A stretch of DNA of 64,000 nucleotides from Faucicola tetraodonis (GTDB lineage: Bacteria; Pseudomonadota; Gammaproteobacteria; Pseudomonadales; Moraxellaceae): assembly GCA_032017425.1 (NCBI GenBank), contig DALZPW010000006.1; one strand, given 5' to 3'. The position numbers and the translations under genes are program-made. Numbering within the stretch: the stretch's first letter is position 1; each line of letters starts with the position of its first letter. The notes beneath the pieces were generated by a model. That model was not told the DNA's origin and made no database searches. It saw only the letters and a program-made list of their open reading frames with translations. Shown piece after piece: positions 60,989 to 64,000 of the stretch.

Positions 60989-61031
60989 AGCATTAAATTC
61001 ACCTAGTTGATGTTGGCTAACTTGATGTCTG

Positions 61032-61358
61032 CTAGCTGTCATCCACATCATGAACCATTCGCGTGAGCGTGATTTGCCGCTGTAACTGCCGAAGCGGTCT
61101 TAGCTCATCAAGCAGCGATAGTATCAAGCCAATCGCTTGCGGACTAGCGTCAAAATCGCGGCGTAGGCGTGAGGCAAGGCGCACCGTTGTCAATTGTGCG
61201 CTATTAAAATAGGGCTGGCTGTCGATGGCAGGCGTTTCAGCATAAATAATATCTTCATCTATTAGCGCTAATACCCAGCTTTTATCCCAACTACTCGCCA
61301 TAATCAAATCATCTAAGGTTAACCGTAACGATAAATCCATATTGGTGGTTTGAGCCAT
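61032..61358 (-). CDS. cbpM: Chaperone modulator CbpM
   Basis: 108 residues. The short MerR-like helical protein contains LTLDDLIMASSWDKSWVLAL, PYFNSAQLTTVRLASRLRRD, and LLDELRPLRQLQRQITLTR, the layout of CbpM, which binds the J-domain of CbpA and inhibits it. It lies 111 bases downstream of cbpA on the same strand. CAGGAG precedes the ATG. Confidence 0.88.
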   Translation of the reverse strand: MAQTTNMDLSLRLTLDDLIMASSWDKSWVLALIDEDIIYAETPAIDSQPYFNSAQLTTVRLASRLRRDFDASPQAIGLILSLLDELRPLRQLQRQITLTRMVHDVDDS

Positions 61359-61469
61359 GTTGCACTCCTGTTGTGTGTCTATAGTTATGTTTGGTGCTTG
61401 TTTGTCATTTTTTTTATTGTACTGCCTATTTTATTGCTTAGTTATCAATAGAGCTTAATTATCAATGGA

Positions 61470-62462
61470 TTAGCGCGTTGGGACAAACGAGGCAAATGCC
61501 GATTTGAACGCTTCAAACGCTTGGATATCTGCGTCTGTATCGATTTTTGGCAACACGATATTTAAACTTAAATATAAATCACCGGCTTCTTTGGCTGGGA
61601 TACCTTTGCCTTTAAGGCGAAGATTGGTACCAGTACGGCTATTTTTTGGTACATTGACATTGACCTTGCCAGCAGGCGTGTTGACCGTGATTTGACCGCC
61701 CATAGCTGCTTCCCAAGGCGCCACGTCTACCGTTTGGAAAACGTCTTTGCCTTCTACACGGATATTGTCTGGGTGATTAAATTTAATTTTTAGGTACAAA
61801 TCGCCATTATCACCGCCATACGGGCTTGGATTGCCTTGTTTTGCCAAGCGAATTTGTTGCCCTTCGGCAATACCTTTGGGGATTTTGACTTCAATAGTCT
61901 TGGTTTGATAATCCAGCCCTGTCGCGGTTTGCACGGGTAAATTTAGGCTGATTTTACGGGTATCGCCTTCATAAGTGGCTTTTAAATCAATTGATAACTC
62001 GGCGTGCTGATCGTCGCCTTTGGTCGAGCGTTGCGACTGTCTACCACCAAATCCGTCTGCAAACCCGCCTGCACTGCCCCCAAATGTTGAGAAAATATCA
62101 TCAAATCTAAAGCTACCCGCGCCTTGTGACTGACGACCGCCCGCCCCACCGCCAAACTGACGGAGGATTTCATCCAAATCCGCTTGGCTCATATTGGCAT
62201 TAAAGCCCTGACCGCCCCCCATACCGCCAAAGCCTTGACCCATATAAGGATTGTCGAGCATCAGATCGTATTGGGCGCGTTTTTCAGCGTCCTTGAGCGT
62301 TTCATAGGCGTTATTGATTTCACCCATTTTGGCGTCGGCATCGGGTGAGTCGTTGATATCAGGGTGATATTGTCGTACCAGTTTGCGATAGGCTTTTTTA
62401 ATATCTGCTTCACTGGCTTTTTTATCGACGCCTAAAATGTCATAATAGTTTTTTTCTGCCAT
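61470..62462 (-). CDS. cbpA: Curved DNA-binding protein CbpA (DnaJ-like co-chaperone)
   Basis: 330 residues. J-domain at the N-terminus (MAEKNYYDILGVDKKASEAD, HPD in RQYHPDINDSPDAD), a Gly/Gln/Phe-rich region (GGMGGGQGFNANMSQADLDE), and two C-terminal beta domains (VKIPKGIAEGQQIRLAKQGN and INTP-like VNTPAGKVNVNVPKNS). There is no DnaJ zinc-finger, which separates CbpA from DnaJ. AAGGAC precedes the ATG at 62462; the longer frame to 62549 is not used. Partner cbpM follows. Confidence 0.94.
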   Translation of the reverse strand: MAEKNYYDILGVDKKASEADIKKAYRKLVRQYHPDINDSPDADAKMGEINNAYETLKDAEKRAQYDLMLDNPYMGQGFGGMGGGQGFNANMSQADLDEILRQFGGGAGGRQSQGAGSFRFDDIFSTFGGSAGGFADGFGGRQSQRSTKGDDQHAELSIDLKATYEGDTRKISLNLPVQTATGLDYQTKTIEVKIPKGIAEGQQIRLAKQGNPSPYGGDNGDLYLKIKFNHPDNIRVEGKDVFQTVDVAPWEAAMGGQITVNTPAGKVNVNVPKNSRTGTNLRLKGKGIPAKEAGDLYLSLNIVLPKIDTDADIQAFEAFKSAFASFVPTR

Positions 62463-62637
62463 TATTGTTGTCCTTAAAATTTTGCAAATAGTGCTATTTG
62501 CGCAGCAATGTGATGATATTAATATAATGGCTATTTTGGCATTTTTCAAAACTTCTTTGGTAATTGACGATGATGAGCGCCAAGTGATATCAGCGCTTAA
62601 TCGAAGTTTTGGGCTTTTTTTGACAACAGGATAACAG

Positions 62638-63273
62638 ATGACAAAGGTTGCATTGTTAGATTATGGCATGGGTAATTTACATTCGGCGGGTAAAGCCTTG
62701 ACGGCAGTGGGCGCTGATGTGTCTATCACGCGTGACCCTGCGGTGATTGCGGCAGCGGACAAAATCGTCTTCCCTGGCGTAGGGGCAATGCGCGACTGTA
62801 TGGCAGAGATGCAGGCAGCAGGAATCGCTGATGCTGTCAAAACGGCTGTATTTAATAAGCCTGTAATGGCGATTTGTGTCGGAATGCAGGCGTTGTTTGA
62901 GCGCTCAGAAGAAAATGACGGGGTAGACTGTCTAGGGGTACTGGGTGGTGACGTCAAACGCTTTGATGATCATTGGCTAGATGACAAAAACGAACGCATT
63001 AAAGTGCCGCATATGGGCTGGAATACTGTTACCCATATGGATTTGGCGCATCCGCTATGGCAAGGGATTGAAGATAATACCCATTTTTATTTTGTGCATA
63101 GTTTTTATTGTGTGCCGTCTGATACTTCGATTGTGGCGGCAACCTGTGATTATGGCGTCGAGTTTTGTGCCAGTGTGATTAAAGATAATTTGTTTGCGAC
63201 CCAGTTTCACCCCGAAAAAAGCCATACTGCAGGATTGCAGCTATTGAAGAATTTTGTGGAGTGGAGAATCTAG
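62638..63273 (+). CDS. hisH: Imidazole glycerol phosphate synthase subunit HisH
   Basis: 211-residue class-I glutamine amidotransferase that feeds ammonia to HisF in histidine synthesis. Seen: VALLDYGMGNLHSAGKALTA, IVFPGVGAMRDCM, the nucleophile Cys in VMAICVGMQALFERSEEND, and the His-Glu pair in FATQFHPEKSHTAGLQLL. It is not preceded or followed by hisB or hisA in this window; the RloB-like gene overlaps its stop by four bases from the other strand. Confidence 0.96.
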   Translation: MTKVALLDYGMGNLHSAGKALTAVGADVSITRDPAVIAAADKIVFPGVGAMRDCMAEMQAAGIADAVKTAVFNKPVMAICVGMQALFERSEENDGVDCLGVLGGDVKRFDDHWLDDKNERIKVPHMGWNTVTHMDLAHPLWQGIEDNTHFYFVHSFYCVPSDTSIVAATCDYGVEFCASVIKDNLFATQFHPEKSHTAGLQLLKNFVEWRI

Positions 63274-63782
63274 TAGCTTTTTTTCAAGATTTCTCGCAAC
63301 GTGACAATGGTCATTTTGGTTGTCTTATCCAAAACAGGTTTATCAAATAACGGTGAATAGCTACTGGCTTCAGTTGGACTGCCTGATAGTTGCGGATGTA
63401 ATTTATTTTTGCAAGCTTGGGATGTCGGTAGTGCTGCCTGTTTTAACACCTCTAACAACATTCCTTCAAGGCACAATGGCTCAGATTGCAGTAGGATAAA
63501 ATTTTTCTCTTTAGCGGTTTTGGTGTCTTTTGCTTCAATCGCTACATCTGAATCCATCAAAATATAGATATAATCAAACGCTCGGTGTTGGGTCTGTTTG
63601 ACTGTATATTTGATGACGTCATGCGGTGAGCCACCTCCTGCAAAGTCTAGCGTAACTTTTTTACCTGACAACCGATTATCATAAATCGACTTCATGTGTT
63701 GCAAGAATGCTTGCTCATGCTCGCCTTCACCCACGATAATTAAGGTGGTTTGTTGTTGATTGCGTATTTTTTTCTTCGCCAT
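63270..63782 (-). CDS. RloB-like protein (putative TOPRIM-type nuclease)
   Basis: 170 residues, highly basic at the N-terminus (MAKKKIRNQQQ). The motif LIIVGEGEHEQAFLQHM has a conserved Glu-Gly-Glu and YIYILMDSDVAIEA the D-x-D acidic pair of a TOPRIM-like fold, with FAGGGSPHDVIKYTVKQ between; this is the pattern of RloB family proteins, which sit next to RloA-type ATPases. AAGGGA lies before the ATG, and the ATPase stop is nine bases upstream, so they form one unit. Usual RloB length is a little greater (~200). Nuclease activity is inferred only. Confidence 0.7.
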   Translation of the reverse strand: MAKKKIRNQQQTTLIIVGEGEHEQAFLQHMKSIYDNRLSGKKVTLDFAGGGSPHDVIKYTVKQTQHRAFDYIYILMDSDVAIEAKDTKTAKEKNFILLQSEPLCLEGMLLEVLKQAALPTSQACKNKLHPQLSGSPTEASSYSPLFDKPVLDKTTKMTIVTLREILKKSY

Positions 63783-63791
63783 GCCTATCCC

Positions 63792-64000
63792 TTACAAATT
63801 CGGTACGGCAGAAAAAGCCCCTGCCATGTATTTGGCATAAAGGTTATCGTCATTGCGTATACCTTCCACTTCATCTAATCGCCATGCTTCTGATTTTTGG
63901 TCGATTTTTTCTACCAAATAAATTTGATGCTTGTTGAGAATATTAAATACTTCAGGCGTATGGCAAGTAAAGATAAGTTGGGCATTGTGGGGATTGGTGT
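63792..64000 (-). CDS. RloA-like AAA/ABC-type ATPase, C-terminal end only (5' part outside window)
   Basis: The last ~69 residues of an ATPase: AQLIFTCHTPEVFNILNKHQ includes the switch His after the Walker B strand, followed by YLVEKIDQKSEAWRLDEVEG and NLYAKYMAGAFSAVPNL at the C-terminus, the ending of COG1106-type AAA_21 ATPases. Walker A is outside the window. It directly precedes the RloB-like gene with a nine-base gap. Confidence 0.75.
   Translation of the reverse strand, partial: TNPHNAQLIFTCHTPEVFNILNKHQIYLVEKIDQKSEAWRLDEVEGIRNDDNLYAKYMAGAFSAVPNL

Noticed and set aside
63270..64000. PARIS (AriA/AriB) or Gabija system
   Set aside because: The small protein reads as RloB-like rather than DUF4435, and the ATPase and TOPRIM parts are separate genes, unlike GajA. 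The ATPase is mostly outside the window, so the assignment stays open.
1..64000. tRNA, rRNA, CRISPR, insertion sequence or prophage
   Set aside because: I read the spacers for T-loop-like GTTCRA patterns, regular repeats with spacers, and transposase or integrase motifs and found none that hold up; a tRNAscan or Infernal run would settle the RNA genes.

Overview
The window looks like chromosomal DNA of a gammaproteobacterium of the family Moraxellaceae (Moraxella / Faucicola / Psychrobacter-like; Moraxella osloensis is a plausible guess but cannot be proven without a search). The pointers are a moderate-to-low GC content, the dat-ddc pair for 1,3-diaminopropane that is typical of Moraxellaceae, the small DUF2788 and DUF1328 membrane proteins, a RibB carrying a degenerate RibA-like domain, and the pepA-holC // lptF-lptG layout. 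Nearly all genes are chromosomal housekeeping genes. I saw no rRNA, tRNA, CRISPR array, insertion sequence or prophage.

Layout. 1-0.9 kb: start of a paoABC-like molybdenum hydroxylase operon (Fe-S and FAD subunits; it runs off the left edge). 1.8-5.4 kb: dat, a stand-alone RelA/SpoT-type synthetase-like gene, and ddc. 5.5-6.9 kb: sdaA. 7.1-13.0 kb: a minus-strand tripartite exporter operon (TolC-like, HlyD-like, two ABC-2 permeases) with no ATPase gene. 13.7-19.3 kb: a lipoprotein, rarA, a BLUF photoreceptor with a membrane tail, ribB(A), and two thioesterases. 19.5-25.4 kb: plsB, a SPOR-domain protein, argS, DUF2788. 25.5-33.3 kb: cmoB/cmoA (tRNA wobble uridine), msrA, a MltB-type transglycosylase, a DUF4062-like protein, murI, DUF1285. 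33.8-41.6 kb: ETF-QO, a PhoD-type phosphatase, recG, a broken NYN-LOTUS gene, a patatin-like lipoprotein. 41.7-51.8 kb: a DUF11-like secreted protein, argA, two tandem FKBP isomerases, an acyltransferase, ynfA, parE, yqiA, DUF1289, a UPF0104 membrane protein. 51.9-60.9 kb: DUF1328, a Lys/Thr/Ala-rich secreted protein, sstT, holC, pepA, lptFG, a UDG-family protein, a double DUF305 lipoprotein. 61-64 kb: cbpM/cbpA, hisH, and a RloB-like/RloA-like pair running off the right edge.

Genes that work together: Dat and Ddc make 1,3-diaminopropane from aspartate semialdehyde; CmoA makes the carboxy-SAM that CmoB uses; LptF and LptG are the permease pair of the LPS exporter; CbpM modulates CbpA; the TolC/HlyD/permease genes form one export machine; the RloA/RloB-like pair is a candidate defence module inserted next to hisH. 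Intergenic regions repeatedly carry short (11-16 bp) tandem duplications, and convergent gene pairs are usually separated by a strong bidirectional hairpin terminator.

Where an upstream TTG or a poorly supported ATG gave a longer reading frame, I chose the start backed by a Shine-Dalgarno sequence, signal peptide or family length. All family assignments are from reading the protein sequence; no database search was run.
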